This document shows, piece by piece, positions 37,037-46,201 of a DNA stretch of 64,000 nucleotides. Below the pieces are notes generated by a model. The model did no database searches, was not told the DNA's origin, and saw nothing but the letters and a program-made list of their open reading frames with translations. Position 1 is the stretch's first letter, and the number at the start of each line of letters is the position of its first letter. The stretch lies in assembly GCA_000775715.1 (NCBI GenBank), contig JRWQ01000008.1, forward strand, positions 124,001 through 188,000, in the 5' to 3' direction. A program made the translations under genes and the position numbers. The stretch comes from Vibrio tubiashii. Its GTDB lineage: Bacteria > Pseudomonadota > Gammaproteobacteria > Enterobacterales > Vibrionaceae.

Positions 37037-37603
37037 ATGCCAAAGGCAAGTGAGCTTAAAAAGGGTTTTGCTATCGAATCTAACGGTAAAACGCTATTAA
37101 TTAAAGACATCGAAGTAACCACTCCTGGTGGTCGTGGCGGCGCGAAGATTTACAAGCTGCGCTGTACAGATTTAACTACAGGTGCTCGCGTCGATGAACG
37201 TTACAAATCAGATGACGTTGTCGATACCGTTGATATGTTCAAGCGTGCGTCTTCATTCTCGTACGTTGATGGTGACGAGTACATCTTCATGGACAACGAA
37301 GATTACACCCAATACACCTTCAAACAAGATGAAATCGCCGACGAGCTGCTATTCGTGACTGAAGAAATTCAAGGTCTGCATGTTGTACTTGTTGACGGCA
37401 ATGCAGTCAGCATAGAACTTCCGGCAGCTGTAGAGCTAGTGATCGAAGAGACAGACCCTTCAATCAAAGGCGCATCGGCATCTGCACGTACCAAGCCCGC
37501 TCGCTTTGCAACAGGTTTAACCGTTCAAGTACCGGAGTACATTGCAACTGGTGACCGTGTTGTTATCAATACAACTGAACGCAAATACATGAGCCGCGCG
37601 TAA
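37037..37603 (+). CDS. efpL: Elongation factor P-like protein EfpL (YeiP)
   Basis: 188 residues from the ATG at 37037, preceded by GAAGGAAATTGTTC. It has three beta-barrel domains as in EF-P, and ends in GDRVVINTTERKYMSRA like E. coli YeiP. The tip loop reads TPGGRGGAK, with Arg where EF-P carries its modified Lys, the feature that separates EfpL from EF-P. EfpL helps ribosomes through proline-rich and other difficult stretches. A longer frame upstream (from 36797) is not coding. It is followed after 2 bases by the YciU-like gene. Confidence 0.94.
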   Translation: MPKASELKKGFAIESNGKTLLIKDIEVTTPGGRGGAKIYKLRCTDLTTGARVDERYKSDDVVDTVDMFKRASSFSYVDGDEYIFMDNEDYTQYTFKQDEIADELLFVTEEIQGLHVVLVDGNAVSIELPAAVELVIEETDPSIKGASASARTKPARFATGLTVQVPEYIATGDRVVINTTERKYMSRA

Positions 37604-37605
37604 TT

Positions 37606-37926
37606 ATGGCACAATTAATCTCATACGATGATGCCATTGATACCGCTTACGATATCTTCTTAGAAATGGCCCCCGACAATCTAGAGCCAGCTGACGTGAT
37701 TCTGTTCACCGCTCAGTTCGACGAACGTGGGGCGGCCGAGTTAGTTGAAACTGGTGACGACTGGGTTCAACACGTTGGTTTTGACGTAGACAAAGAGATA
37801 TACGCAGAAGTTCGCGTTGGCTTAGTCAATGAGCAAGATGACGTATTAGACGATGTATTTGCTCGTCTCCTTATCAGTCGCGACCCAGAACACAAGTTCT
37901 GCCATGCACTATGGAAACGCGATTAA
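37606..37926 (+). CDS. HI1450/YciU-family dsDNA-mimic protein
   Basis: 106 residues, strongly acidic, matching the UPF0263/DUF440 family (AYDIFLEMAPDNLEPADVIL; VFARLLISRDPEHKFCHALW). The H. influenzae member HI1450 is a double-stranded DNA mimic reported to bind HU. It starts 2 bases after the efpL stop, so the two are co-translated. It is convergent with ihfA, a member of the HU/IHF family. Confidence 0.9.
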   Translation: MAQLISYDDAIDTAYDIFLEMAPDNLEPADVILFTAQFDERGAAELVETGDDWVQHVGFDVDKEIYAEVRVGLVNEQDDVLDDVFARLLISRDPEHKFCHALWKRD

Positions 37927-37952
37927 ACTGAACAATGTTCATAGTATCGAGA

Positions 37953-37986
37953 CAAAAACACCCTAGCCTAAGCTGGGGTGTTTTTC
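37953..37986. terminator. Bidirectional terminator between the yciU-like gene and ihfA
   Basis: The stem CACCCTAGC/GCTGGGGTG with loop CTAA (one G-T pair) is flanked by AAAAA on the left and TTTTT on the right, so it works for both converging genes. Confidence 0.85.
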
Positions 37987-38048
37987 ATTGGGGAACCTCT
38001 AGGCATTAACCTAGCCCTGTACAGGATGTCGTTCTAGCTAACTAAGAG

Positions 38049-38342
38049 TTAGTCAACCTTTATATTTTCTACGCGGGCTTTTAGTTTTTGCCCAGGGCGG
38101 AAGGTCACTACTCGACGAGCACTGATTGGAATGTCTTCACCTGTCTTCGGGTTTCGACCTGGACGTTCATTCTTATCACGAAGATCAAAATTACCGAACC
38201 CAGACAGTTTTACCTGTTCGCCACTCTCCAGTGCCTTACGAATCTCTTCGAAGAACGCCTCAACCGTTTCCTTGGCATCCCGTTTACTGTATCCGAGCTT
38301 TTCAAACAGGTTCTCAGCCAAATCAGCCTTTGTGAGCGCCAT
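38049..38342 (-). CDS. ihfA: Integration host factor, alpha subunit
   Basis: 97 residues, nearly collinear with E. coli Ihf[41 protein letters not shown], and the DNA-intercalating arm [14 protein letters not shown] with its proline. It forms the IhfA-IhfB heterodimer that bends DNA in recombination, replication and sigma-54 promoters. AGGAAAG precedes the ATG. In E. coli it is the third gene of the pheST operon; here it stands alone, ~25 kb from pheT on the same strand. Confidence 0.97.
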   Translation of the reverse strand: MALTKADLAENLFEKLGYSKRDAKETVEAFFEEIRKALESGEQVKLSGFGNFDLRDKNERPGRNPKTGEDIPISARRVVTFRPGQKLKARVENIKVD

Positions 38343-38905
38343 AAAACTTTCCTCAAAGCTGTGTTAAACATTGCCGCCCAAAGGCAGCACCAAAACATTT
38401 CGCCAAGCCAATCAACAACATATCGGCTTTACCTAGGAAGTGTATGCCAAGCTTATGATTTTCGCCAACTTTTTTATTCAATGACGATAAATCGACCTAA
38501 AAAACAACAAGATAGACAACCAAAGCGACGATATTTTCTCAAATATTTCACAGCAATAATCACCTGAAAATAGATAATTTATTTGTAATTAACAAAATCA
38601 TCAAAATTTATATCTAAATACTTATGTAACCATGATTAAGGTACTGATGCACCTAACAAATCATTGATAAAGGTGTCAATATCTCTCGTTAGGAATTATA
38701 ACCCGGCACTTCAGAGCAACGATTCGGTAAACTCATTCAACATATAACTATAACCTTATTAACAAGGAGTGAGACCTAGCTACAAGTATTATATTAGAGT
38801 TGTTGCACAAGTTACTTAGCGAACACATACTCCTACCTCATAACAACAAAATAACATTGGTTTAAACCAAACAAAAACAAATGAACAATACGTTGGCTAC
38901 TACAT
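38343..38905. other. ihfA-luxM divergent intergenic region
   Basis: 563 bases, A+T-rich, no gene visible. It holds the ihfA promoter (minus) and the luxMN promoter (plus), with a LuxR/HapR-type box at 38661-38682. The luxM ATG has no clear Shine-Dalgarno sequence. Confidence 0.7.
38661..38682. promoter_or_regulatory. LuxR/HapR-type quorum-sensing regulator box
   Basis: The 22 bases match the V. harveyi LuxR consensus (TTATTGATAAA plus its inverse) at 17 positions. The left arm ATTGATAAA and right arm TCAATA are intact. It lies 224 bases upstream of luxM. Confidence 0.65.
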
Positions 38906-40099
38906 ATGACATTACTCTCTATTCTTACATCATGCCTAGGCGAAGATGTACTCAGTGAAACATCACAACAAAAGCTGTTTCACGGAATAATTCATAACAC
39001 GTCGGGTACCCACTACCGCAGCCTGTTTGACGCATTAATCAATAAGCGCTGCCAAATGACGTATGGCATCAACCCTAGGCTCATTCAGGCGAATTTGCGT
39101 ACCATATACAAAAGCAAAGAGTACGCTCAATTAGTGAGTCAAGGTGGAACAGCAACCAGTTGTGCAAGTAAGAAAGTCAATCAAGCCTTAGAAAAGGTCG
39201 CAATAAAACACTTCGGGTCACTATCGCGACTATGGGCTCACATCGAACTAGAAGTAATAGGTAATCGCCAAGTCGGAGTGTCTCCGCTAACCCCAGGCAT
39301 AACCTTTTACGATGAAGAATATTCAGGACAGTTAGTCGACTGTGTTGAGACCTCACCTCTCATTGTGTCATCACCTCACCGAGAGGGGCTATATTCGCTG
39401 AGTGACGCGTTATGTCTAGCCAATATCGACCTATTTGTTTTAGAACAAAGTTGGTATGAACTTCTTCCTTTGATTGATCTATCTGCAACAGGATGTCATT
39501 TCATTCTGCTCCATACGCCGAATGCGCATTCGCATCCATGCTTAGCATCGAGTGCTATGATTACCAGTGGAACTAAGCAAGAAGAGTGGCTTAGTCATAC
39601 GCCATTCTTTCAACATTCCAACTGGCGGTGTTTATTCAACGAACAGTCTATCCGAGCGCTAAATCGCACCGATGCATTTTCGCAGCTCACTGCGCGTGCA
39701 CATACGCTAGAACAATTTGATACTGAATGTCTCGCCAAAATCGAATCGAAATCCGCCATTTGTGAAATTTTACGCCTGACAGTGGCTGGTCAAAAACGAC
39801 AGCGCCTATATCTTCTCTACTTAGCACAAAAAAAGATGGCACAGTGCTTAAAAAATGCAGGATTCCAATGCGCCTACACCATTATTGAAAACCCATGGTT
39901 ACTCAATTTCTACTCCAAGCTCAGGGGCCATGCCTATGTAAACTTAGCCAGCTATATCATAGAAGGTGAAGCAAACCCTACATACAGAGGTATGTGGCTT
40001 GTGGAAGCATTTAACTTCCAATACTCTTCCATCGATTTTCTTCAGTATAAGTACATGGCGAGAAGTAAAATGCGCAGTAAAGAGGTAAATGATGCTTGA
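38906..40099 (+). CDS. luxM: Acyl-homoserine-lactone synthase, LuxM/AinS type
   Basis: 397 residues. It is recognised by its overall similarity to the VanM/LuxM/AinS family (LIASYIIEGEANPTYRG-like C-terminal block, YLAQKKMAQCLKNAGFQC, FSKL/YSKLRGHAYVN), and confirmed by the directly following luxN. These enzymes make acyl- or 3-hydroxyacyl-homoserine lactones and are unrelated to LuxI. The exact acyl chain cannot be read from the sequence. It overlaps luxN by 11 bases, so synthase and receptor are translated together. Confidence 0.92.
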   Translation: MTLLSILTSCLGEDVLSETSQQKLFHGIIHNTSGTHYRSLFDALINKRCQMTYGINPRLIQANLRTIYKSKEYAQLVSQGGTATSCASKKVNQALEKVAIKHFGSLSRLWAHIELEVIGNRQVGVSPLTPGITFYDEEYSGQLVDCVETSPLIVSSPHREGLYSLSDALCLANIDLFVLEQSWYELLPLIDLSATGCHFILLHTPNAHSHPCLASSAMITSGTKQEEWLSHTPFFQHSNWRCLFNEQSIRALNRTDAFSQLTARAHTLEQFDTECLAKIESKSAICEILRLTVAGQKRQRLYLLYLAQKKMAQCLKNAGFQCAYTIIENPWLLNFYSKLRGHAYVNLASYIIEGEANPTYRGMWLVEAFNFQYSSIDFLQYKYMARSKMRSKEVNDA

Positions 40100-42611
40100 T
40101 TCCATCGGTGGCTTGCAACTGCACCCCGTATTCATACTGCTTACTCTCGTATCGTTCGTTGTCTTGCAGTGGAACCTCTACTTCCATAAATCCACTAAGC
40201 ACGCCAAAGGCTCACGCCTAAAGCAGATCAAACGTCCATACATGTGTTACTCACTGTCAATCCTTGGCTGGATACTCACCAATGCTTATTTTTACTCCCC
40301 ACTGTTAGTTCACCTCGGAGAGCAGGCCGCGACAATTGCAGCGCTAGCCGCCAACTTACTTTCTTACTCTGCATTCGCTTGTGCGTACCTGGTCTGTTTA
40401 TCACTAGCCCAACCAAAAACGATGAAGCTTGAAGTTTCTGTGCTAGCCTTGGTTTCGACTTTAGTTGTCGCGGTAAACCTTGCCAACTACAAAATGATTC
40501 ACGGCATCTCAATCTCGTCAACAGGTAACTTTGTACTGCAATTTGGCGAGTCAACCTCTTACTTTTTCCTCATTGTTTTATATGTCATCTTGCAATCATT
40601 TCGATGTGTTATGCAGTACGCGCGCAACGCAAAACCGTTACAACACGTAAAATCGCTCTACATGCTATTTGGCATTAGCGTATTTATGTTATCGACATTG
40701 GCGATTCACGTTGTTGTACCTATGATTTACACTGACTTTTCAATGGCCTGGTTACCCCCCGCCCTGTCCATTTCTGAAATGATGCTAATGGGCTATGCGC
40801 TAGTCACTTCTCGCTTTTATAGTACACGTCACATCATGTACCGAGCAGTCACTGTCTCTTTAGCCGTTTTCGGCCTAACCATTCCGCTACTATTTGTTAT
40901 TGAGTCGACTGATACCCAAAACATTCTAACTATCGTTCTTATCGCTACCCTATTTACTGGCCTGAGTTGGAGGTGGGTCTATAGGAAATGTGAACGGATT
41001 GCGAGTGAAGTTGTGTTTAACGATGCTCTGTCACCGCAGCGCAAAATCTATGATTTAGCCGGCGACTTTCAAAAGTCAGTCGATAGGCCTTTACGAAAAG
41101 TCGCCAATATTCTCGGCGTGAGTAGCGACTCAATTCAATTAGTGTCGAATCTGCAAGATGAGCCTCTGTATACTAAGCATTTAAAATCAGCCAACAGCGT
41201 GTTGGTACTTGAAGAAATTGAGGATTCTATTCCCCAGTTGCAGAATCAACGCGAGATACTCTCGCTGAGAAAACTCTATAAAAAAATGGATAGCAACGAT
41301 ATCGCCATGGTGCTGCCCATCTTCGATAACAACAACCATGTCTCGCACCTGCTTATCGCACGCAAAAAACATAATGGCCGCTTGTTTTACGGAGAAGAAA
41401 TTCAAGCTCTACAAACAGTACTAAAAAAAGCACAAGGCTATATCAATGCAGATCTTAAAATAAAACAGTCTCAGGCATTGGCGAACTCCATCGCACATGA
41501 GATGAGAAACCCGCTCGCTCAGGCACAGCTAGAGTTTGAATATATCGACCTTCTGGTTGATAAATCTGCCCCAGACCCGACACTGATGAATCATGTAACT
41601 AAAGGAAAACTGGCCGTTGACCGAGGTAGACAACTGATTGACATTATACTGCGCGAAGTCAATCACTCTTCCCTAGCACTTGAACCGACTGAACCCACTA
41701 GCATTGCCGCCGCAATCCAAGCAACGGTTGATTTATACGGATTTGAACACGAACAGCACCGTGCACGTATATCGATCAATGTTGAACAAGATTACGTGGT
41801 AAAAATTAATGACACCTTGTTTAATTTTGTGTTGTTCAACTTACTACGTAACGCTCTGTACTATTTTGATTCGTTCCCCAACAGCCGAATCGAAATATCT
41901 ACACAAAGAGGCCAATATGAAAACCACCTTCTATTCCGTGACACCGGGCCGGGAATACCAGAGAACCTGCTAACAAGAATCTTTGACGACTTTTTTAGTC
42001 ATAATAAGAGTGGTGGTAGCGGTCTGGGGCTTGGATATTGTCAAAGGGTAATGGCGTCGTTTGGCGGTTCCATTCAGTGTCAATCAGAAGTGGGGCACTA
42101 TACAGAGTTTAGGTTGACTTTCCCTGCAGCCAATATCCCTGTCGAGCAACTGAGCCCAATCACACCGGAAGTTAAGCCTGAAGTCCCCGTTGCGACTACC
42201 GAAACCGCACCAGCAAAGACAGAGCTAACGTTCGAGGTCACTCAATCTCACATGATCCTGGTGGTCGATGACAAAGAAATCCAACGAACCTTAGTCAAAC
42301 TCTACCTTGAGCAATTAGGTTATTCCGTGATTTTAGCTAACAATGGCAAAGTCGCGATCGAGATCATTCAAAATAACCCTATCGACCTAGTATTTATGGA
42401 TATCCAGATGCCCATTATGAACGGTTTCGAGGCAGCAAGCATCATGAAGCAGTCTTTCCCTGCCATTCCTATTATCGCTTTATCTGGGGAATCAGGAGAA
42501 CAAGATGTACTCCGTATGAGCGAACTAATGGATGGCCGTTTGTCTAAGCCAACAACCAAAGAGGCTCTACAGGCGATTTTACGCTCCACGCTCAACGTCC
42601 CAGTACATTAA
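40089..42611 (+). CDS. luxN: LuxN-type hybrid sensor kinase (autoinducer receptor)
   Basis: 840 residues. About nine membrane helices in the first ~300 residues form the autoinducer-binding part (WLPPALSISEMMLMGYALVT as in V. harveyi LuxN). Then come HisKA with His470 in SIAHEMRNPLAQ, an ATPase domain (NLLRNALYYFDS, GSGLGLGYC) and a receiver with Asp771 in VFMDIQMPIMNG. Asp771 has the same number as in V. harveyi LuxN. It phosphorylates LuxU at low cell density and turns to phosphatase when ligand binds. The start has AGAGG upstream, inside luxM. Confidence 0.95.
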   Translation: MMLDSIGGLQLHPVFILLTLVSFVVLQWNLYFHKSTKHAKGSRLKQIKRPYMCYSLSILGWILTNAYFYSPLLVHLGEQAATIAALAANLLSYSAFACAYLVCLSLAQPKTMKLEVSVLALVSTLVVAVNLANYKMIHGISISSTGNFVLQFGESTSYFFLIVLYVILQSFRCVMQYARNAKPLQHVKSLYMLFGISVFMLSTLAIHVVVPMIYTDFSMAWLPPALSISEMMLMGYALVTSRFYSTRHIMYRAVTVSLAVFGLTIPLLFVIESTDTQNILTIVLIATLFTGLSWRWVYRKCERIASEVVFNDALSPQRKIYDLAGDFQKSVDRPLRKVANILGVSSDSIQLVSNLQDEPLYTKHLKSANSVLVLEEIEDSIPQLQNQREILSLRKLYKKMDSNDIAMVLPIFDNNNHVSHLLIARKKHNGRLFYGEEIQALQTVLKKAQGYINADLKIKQSQALANSIAHEMRNPLAQAQLEFEYIDLLVDKSAPDPTLMNHVTKGKLAVDRGRQLIDIILREVNHSSLALEPTEPTSIAAAIQATVDLYGFEHEQHRARISINVEQDYVVKINDTLFNFVLFNLLRNALYYFDSFPNSRIEISTQRGQYENHLLFRDTGPGIPENLLTRIFDDFFSHNKSGGSGLGLGYCQRVMASFGGSIQCQSEVGHYTEFRLTFPAANIPVEQLSPITPEVKPEVPVATTETAPAKTELTFEVTQSHMILVVDDKEIQRTLVKLYLEQLGYSVILANNGKVAIEIIQNNPIDLVFMDIQMPIMNGFEAASIMKQSFPAIPIIALSGESGEQDVLRMSELMDGRLSKPTTKEALQAILRSTLNVPVH

Positions 42612-42849
42612 AGGGCTCGGTTGTTCGTCAATAGATTGGCAACCGACTGCCTCATTTTGAGTCGCAAATTGCCCCAACTTAGTTCTATTCTTCTCGCCTC
42701 GCCGATACATTGTAAGAACTTCCTATGCCTTTTTAATGGCCTAGCGAGGTTTAACTCGTCGAACTCCATTGTTGGCACCGAATATGCTTAATCCACGTGA
42801 GTAGTATAGAGCGACTAACCGTCGCCAATTAGCAAGTCAGGAGCACGTT

Positions 42850-43077
42850 ATGGAAGTTCAACGTCACACATACTATCGACTTATTCATCAAGGTATTAAG
42901 TGTCTATTGGTTGATAGAATTGGCCACTTCACAGAGTTGGAGTACCATGAATATCTCAATGGCATGACTGGCAAGTCAAGTTGCTTCTCGATGAGTGATG
43001 AAGAGCTGCAATTCACCATCGATAGCCTCCTCAGTGAGGGTTATTTAGAGGACTACAAACACCATATTTTGCGCTAA
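42850..43077 (+). CDS. Small hypothetical protein, 75 aa
   Basis: It starts at an ATG with a CAGGAGC ribosome-binding site. The chain is soluble and mixed-charge (SMSDEELQFTIDSLLSEGYL looks like a helix pair). I do not recognise the family. It is a single gene between luxN and yciB, separated by 238 bases from luxN in which I see no terminator with a T-tract. Confidence 0.65.
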   Translation: MEVQRHTYYRLIHQGIKCLLVDRIGHFTELEYHEYLNGMTGKSSCFSMSDEELQFTIDSLLSEGYLEDYKHHILR

Positions 43078-43161
43078 AAGCAGTGAAATTTAAGTTTGTG
43101 GTTTCTCGGGTTAGTTGATTTCGTTAGACTGCGTGTAATTGAATTGACCAAGACTAATTAA

Positions 43162-43707
43162 ATGAAACAACTGCTCGACTTTGTACCCCTAATTATCTTC
43201 TTCGCCCTGTACAAAATGCAGGACATTTACGTAGCGACAGGCGCACTAATTGTCGCTACCGCGATTCAAATCGTCGTCACCTATCTAGTGTTTAAAAAAG
43301 TAGAAAAAATGCAGATCATCACTTTTTTGATGGTCGCTGTTTTTGGCGGGATGACTCTTTTCCTTCACGATGACAACTTCATCAAATGGAAAGTCACCAT
43401 TGTCTATACCATTTTTGCCCTTGGACTAGTAATCAGTCATCTGTCAGGAAAGTCAGCAATTAAGGCAATGCTCGGCAAGGAAATTAGCTTGCCAAATTTG
43501 GTTTGGTCAAAAATCACTTGGGCTTGGGTCGCGTTCTTTACCGTTTGCGCGTGCCTCAATATTTACGTTGCCTTCAACCTTTCACTGGATACTTGGGTCA
43601 ACTTTAAGGTGTTTGGCCTGCTAGGTGCCACATTTGGCTTTACCCTACTAACAGGCGTTTATATCTATAGGCACTTGCCCAAAGAGAGCACTAACCCTAG
43701 CGAATAA
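43162..43707 (+). CDS. yciB: Inner-membrane septation protein A family (YciB)
   Basis: 181 residues, five to six membrane helices, starting [20 protein letters not shown] as in E. coli YciB, with KPTVWVYWLN-type core helices and the C-terminal YIYRHLPKE. It is thought to link cell envelope synthesis and division proteins in the inner membrane. It heads the conserved yciB-yciA-yciI order and has its own hairpin at 43731. Confidence 0.95.
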   Translation: MKQLLDFVPLIIFFALYKMQDIYVATGALIVATAIQIVVTYLVFKKVEKMQIITFLMVAVFGGMTLFLHDDNFIKWKVTIVYTIFALGLVISHLSGKSAIKAMLGKEISLPNLVWSKITWAWVAFFTVCACLNIYVAFNLSLDTWVNFKVFGLLGATFGFTLLTGVYIYRHLPKESTNPSE

Positions 43708-43730
43708 CTAATGATATAATTCTTTTTTTG

Positions 43731-43755
43731 CAGCGACCAACTTGGTCGCTGTTTT
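43731..43755 (+). terminator. Hairpin after yciB
   Basis: The inverted repeat CAGCGACCAA/TTGGTCGCTG is followed by TTTTGC, 24 bases past the yciB stop and 19 before yciA. It is probably a partial terminator between the two genes. Confidence 0.65.
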
Positions 43756-43773
43756 GCTGTACTGGATGTCACA

Positions 43774-44166
43774 ATGAGTAAAGAACACACAAACCCAAAG
43801 GGGCAATTGCTTCTTCGCACCCTAGCGATGCCTGCAGATACCAACGCCAACGGAGATATTTTTGGCGGTTGGATCATGTCTCAACTTGACCTTGCTGGCG
43901 GAATTCTTGCCAAAGAGATCTCTTCAGGTCGTATTGTTACCGTCTCTGTATCGAGTATCACATTCAAGAAGCCAGTGCGCGTTGGCGATGTGGTTTGTTG
44001 TTACGGCGAATGTACTAAGATTGGTCGCACATCGATGAGCATAGATCTACAAGTTTGGGTCAAACCCGTTAAAGAGCATGGGTTAGAAGATCGCTTTATG
44101 GTTTGTGACGCGACATTTAACTACGTTGCCATTGATGGCGATGGGAAGCCTCGTCCGATCAAGTAA
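43774..44166 (+). CDS. yciA: Acyl-CoA thioesterase YciA
   Basis: 130 residues of hot-dog fold. The helix-capping motif ANGDIFGGWIMSQLDLAGGI (about 28-47) carries the catalytic Asp. It has the family core VTVSVSSITFKKPVRVGDVV. It hydrolyses a broad range of acyl-CoAs in the cytosol, forming hexamers in the family. It is followed by yciI. Confidence 0.95.
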   Translation: MSKEHTNPKGQLLLRTLAMPADTNANGDIFGGWIMSQLDLAGGILAKEISSGRIVTVSVSSITFKKPVRVGDVVCCYGECTKIGRTSMSIDLQVWVKPVKEHGLEDRFMVCDATFNYVAIDGDGKPRPIK

Positions 44167-44270
44167 TCCGAATCGAGACGAAATTATAGCATCATCAAGG
44201 CTTTAAAAATGCGCCAGTTGAGGTAGAGTACTGGGCAGAACTTACACTATTCATATAAGGATATTCGACC

Positions 44271-44567
44271 ATGTGGTACGTCATTTTCTCACAAGATGTA
44301 GAAAACTCTTTAGAAAAACGCCTTAGCGTGCGTCCTGCTCACCTTGAGCGCCTTCAAGCTCTACAGAATGAAGGCCGTCTACTTACCGCAGGTCCAATGC
44401 CAGCAATTGATTCTGATAATCCGGGTGAAGCAGGCTTTACTGGTTCAACAGTTATTGCGGAATTTGATTCTTTGCAGCAAGCTCAAGCATGGGCTGACAC
44501 CGATCCTTATGTTGGAGCTGGCGTGTATGAAAATGTAATCGTTAAGCCATTCAAAAAAGTATTTTAA
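44271..44567 (+). CDS. yciI: YciI-family protein
   Basis: 98 residues with the DGPI-dimer fold and the conserved His and Asp of YciI-like proteins ([31 protein letters not shown]). The biochemical role of the family is unclear; some members are hydrolases. It ends 2 bases before the pilotin-like gene. Confidence 0.93.
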   Translation: MWYVIFSQDVENSLEKRLSVRPAHLERLQALQNEGRLLTAGPMPAIDSDNPGEAGFTGSTVIAEFDSLQQAQAWADTDPYVGAGVYENVIVKPFKKVF

Positions 44568-44569
44568 TC

Positions 44570-44977
44570 ATGTTGAGCTTGCCTAAGTCTATCGTTATTG
44601 CTTCACTCGCCATTATCACTCTCGGCTGCTCTTCTGGTGCGGCGCAAAAGCAAAAACAGTTAGAGCTCCTTGCACAAAGCCGTGCCAATCTATTGGCGAA
44701 CGAGCTGCCGATTGAGTCGGGACCACTGTCAATCATGCGAGCTAACGCGCAAGGAACAACCATAGAGATCATGATGGTTTACAATGATGATGCCAAAGGT
44801 GCAAGACCAACAACACAAGTACTCAATCGCAGTCTAAAAACATACTGCACCTCAACTGATACCAAGAATAACCTTGATGTCGGTATTAGGTACCGAATTA
44901 AGATGCGTAACAGTCGTGGACAACTAATGGCCGACGAGCTAATCACGAGCCAACGCTGCCAAAACCTTACAAACTAA
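44570..44977 (+). CDS. GspS-beta/AspS-like lipoprotein, probable T2SS pilotin
   Basis: 135 residues: a short signal sequence with a lipobox (ITLGC, lipidated Cys20), then a small domain with two cysteines (TYCTSTD and SQRCQN) placed as in the disulfide-bonded GspS-beta/AspS pilotins of Vibrio type II secretion. AspS in V. cholerae lies, from memory, next to yciI, as here. It would chaperone the secretin GspD to the outer membrane. The fold cannot be verified by eye. Confidence 0.7.
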   Translation: MLSLPKSIVIASLAIITLGCSSGAAQKQKQLELLAQSRANLLANELPIESGPLSIMRANAQGTTIEIMMVYNDDAKGARPTTQVLNRSLKTYCTSTDTKNNLDVGIRYRIKMRNSRGQLMADELITSQRCQNLTN

Positions 44978-44986
44978 ACTACAGGC

Positions 44987-45011
44987 CAGCCTCACTAGAG
45001 GCTGACTTTTC
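44987..45011 (+). terminator. Terminator of yciA-yciI-pilotin
   Basis: The stem CAGCCTC/GAGGCTG with loop ACTA is followed by ACTTTTC, 9 bases past the stop. Confidence 0.6.
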
Positions 45012-45191
45012 AAACCTAAACCCTCATCTCCATTACTATCAACAACCTAGCTCAAACACTCTACAAAGACTCTTTCAACGGCGCTATCCCAAAAATAAAA
45101 ATTGCGCAATTTTTAACCAAATATCATTGACGCGAATAAGATCCAGTTCTAACTTTTGATATCAGGGTCTGATGACCTTTTGAGCTGATTT

Positions 45192-45382
45192 TTGCAGCAG
45201 TTTGTGAGTTCTCTATGCAAGGCAGAGGCTTTGAAATGTAGTTTCCCTACCTGAGAAGCCGATAACGCAGCAGAGAGGATTCACAAACGCTGCCCGAAGG
45301 GTTCGGCTAAAAGCGTTTTATTCTTTGTTGAGAGGTGTTTTGCTTAGAGTGACTAGGCGGCAAACCTCTCGCCGCGACTAAA
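45192..45382. repeat. Multi-stem non-coding element
   Basis: Two long imperfect inverted repeats lie side by side. Arm pair 1 is 45194-45214 with 45272-45293 (GCAGC, GTTTGTGA and their complements). Inside it are GGCTT/AAGCC and GTAG/CTAC. Arm pair 2 is 45309-45320 with 45369-45380 (AAAGCGTTTTA/TAAAACGCTTT), enclosing GAGAGGT/ACCTCTC. Between them GCCGA/TCGGC can also pair. No T-tract closes it. It looks like a dispersed intergenic repeat or a structured RNA. Confidence 0.6.
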
Positions 45383-45458
45383 ACGCTTTTATCTCGAACA
45401 AAATTTAACCACAAAAGGTAAACAGACCCTTGTGTCTAAAGCCAAGGAGGATCACCAA

Positions 45459-45680
45459 ATGAAACGAGCTAGTAACTCATACCGTCTTCAATTGATCAAA
45501 GAGGTCGCAACTCGGCAAGAGCGACTGAAAGGTGGTGACCCTATGGCTAGTTACATTCAACACCTACTCGACGAGAAACCTCGGCTTGAAAAAAGCAACG
45601 AGGTAAATCATCGCTTTTCAGGTAACCATTTCGATGAACATGCTGGCGGCTGGGTTAATGATCAGTGGGGATTAAAATAG
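45459..45680 (+). CDS. Small hypothetical protein, 73 aa
   Basis: The ATG at 45459 has a textbook AAGGAGG eight bases upstream; an in-frame GTG at 45432 lies before it. The protein is basic at the start (MKRASNSYRLQLIKEVATRQ) and ends in GGWVNDQWGLK. Not recognised. Single gene. Confidence 0.7.
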   Translation: MKRASNSYRLQLIKEVATRQERLKGGDPMASYIQHLLDEKPRLEKSNEVNHRFSGNHFDEHAGGWVNDQWGLK

Positions 45681-45752
45681 CGCCTAAAAGCACGTGATGG
45701 AGAGGGATTCTTTAGAGTTCAAGGATCTCTCTTAAAAACAAGATATCGAATA

Positions 45753-46001
45753 CTAGAACAGATCTTGCTGCGGTGAACTCGCAAGCTTATCCTCATCCGA
45801 AGCTAACTTCCCTTTTCGTATTTTGCGCAGATACCGTTGACGGCAGAGTTTAATCACATGCAATTGTTGGGCAGTTGACATATCAAGCCAGTTAAAGCGC
45901 TCTTCCCTCTTACGCATACAACCCTTGCAGTAGCCTTTTTCATCTACTGTACATACGCCAACACAAGGGCTTTGAACGGTGAAGAACTCTAACTGCTCCA
46001 A
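45753..46001 (-). CDS. DUF1289-family protein
   Basis: 82 residues if started at the TTG at 45999-46001, which has TGAGAG seven bases upstream. No in-frame ATG exists, and the longer frame (to 46079) also begins with TTG. The family signature SPCVGVCTVDEKGYCKGCMR supplies four cysteines, probably a metal site. Function unknown. Confidence 0.8.
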   Translation of the reverse strand: MEQLEFFTVQSPCVGVCTVDEKGYCKGCMRKREERFNWLDMSTAQQLHVIKLCRQRYLRKIRKGKLASDEDKLASSPQQDLF

Positions 46002-46201
46002 ATGGTTGCTCTCAAACTGAATGACGTTTTCAATTAACACGACATAAGTTGTAATTACATATTTATCAACAACTTTCAATCTAAGCGATGCCGCCCAAAC
46101 AATGACCTAATATTGACAAATGTCGGTTGCGATTAACTATACTGCAAACATCTAGGCCACTTATGTCGGCTTATCTACTTATATATTGGAGTTGATCTAC
46201 T

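Larger units (their letters stand above)
44978..45458. other. Intergenic region, 481 bases
   Basis: It contains the terminator of the preceding operon and then a ~200-base multi-hairpin element (45192-45382). I see no coding frame. Confidence 0.65.

Noticed and set aside
45309-45382. Integron attC site
   Set aside because: The palindrome lacks the RYYYAAC/GTTRRRY simple-site cores, and no integrase or cassette array is nearby.
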